From Myxococcales bacterium (GTDB lineage: Bacteria; Myxococcota; Myxococcia; Myxococcales; Myxococcaceae), in contig VFKJ01000633.1 of NCBI GenBank assembly GCA_009885595.1, positions 1 to 11,864 of the forward strand: DNA of 11,864 nt, given 5' to 3'. Shown one piece after another: positions 11,751 through 11,864 of the stretch. The notes under the pieces are model-generated. The model worked only from the letters and a program-made list of their open reading frames with translations. It had not been told where the DNA came from and did no database searches. Within the stretch, counting starts at the first letter, position 1, and each line of letters opens with the position of its first letter. The position numbers were made by a program, and so were the translations under genes.

Positions 11751-11864
11751 GGCTTCACCAGCGGCAACCCTGCGCTCACCGTCACCCGACCCGTGGCGTC
11801 GATCATCACGCCCTTCGCGTGGGCCGCCTCCAGCGCCGCGAGGCCCTCGTCCTCCCCGAGGATG
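11747..11864 (-). CDS. FAD:protein FMN transferase (ApbE family), C-terminal end (partial)
   Basis: The last 38 codons are visible, ending with TGA at 11749-11747. The tail reads I-L-G-E-D-E-G-L-A-A-L-E, then G-V-M-I-D-A-T-G-R-V-T-V-S and P-L-V-K-P. A helix ending in G-L-x-x-L followed by a strand with a D-x-x-G-R turn fits the C-terminus of ApbE proteins, which move FMN from FAD to Thr or Ser of exported proteins. The short segment alone would be weak evidence; the adjoining DUF4266 and DUF3570 genes, usual ApbE partners, make it convincing. The gene continues beyond the window edge. Confidence 0.65.
   Translation of the reverse strand, partial: ILGEDEGLAALEAAHAKGVMIDATGRVTVSAGLPLVKP

Overview
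The window is gene-dense, GC-rich bacterial chromosome with long third-position-GC-rich ORFs, GTG starts and overlapping stop/start codons. Gene content suggests a Myxococcota (myxobacterial) genome: a Ser/Thr kinase with the GGMAE-type P-loop common in that group, a one-zinc-finger anti-sigma factor beside an ECF sigma factor, and a periplasmic-binding-protein domain fused to a kinase. This placement is inferred from gene style; no 16S or other decisive marker is present.

Layout, left to right. 1-101 (+) is the tail of an M20-type metallopeptidase, coupled by a GTGA overlap to a PAS-PAS-GGDEF signalling protein (98-1414) whose active-site motif reads GGGEF while its c-di-GMP inhibitory site is intact. 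A signalling block follows on the same strand: ECF sigma factor (about 1495-2091), membrane anti-sigma factor (2105-2575) and a transmembrane Ser/Thr kinase with an extracytoplasmic PhnD-like binding domain (2627-4603). A 26-bp-arm inverted repeat (4625-4686) separates it from a convergent minus-strand operon that reads from right to left ttcA (7152-6334), a double TerB-domain protein (6344-5520) and a second PhnD-like protein with no visible signal peptide (5518-4709). Divergent from ttcA is ribonuclease D (7245-8384), followed by a probable terminator, a small highly charged protein (8465-8647), an AEC-family transporter (8689-9609) and a translationally coupled protein resembling the UPF0489/arginase fold (9606-10313). 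The right end is a minus-strand operon: ApbE C-terminus (11864-11747), DUF4266 lipoprotein (11750-11553) and DUF3570-type outer-membrane protein (11428-10361), a flavin-transferase-associated set.

No tRNA, rRNA, CRISPR array, transposase or phage gene is seen. A GC-rich palindromic repeat family (cores like CCCTCTCCCC...GGGGAGAGGG) occurs four times in the right third: in-frame inside the AEC transporter, between the convergent 10313/10361 gene ends, and as an inverted pair filling the DUF4266-DUF3570 gap.

The points most worth a second look are: the kinase-PhnD receptor with a second PhnD-like protein converging on it and no ABC transporter nearby; the GGGEF/I-site combination; the repeat that has become coding sequence in a transporter loop; and a 24-bp tandem duplication in the DUF3570 gene that doubles a motif resembling an ApbE flavinylation site.
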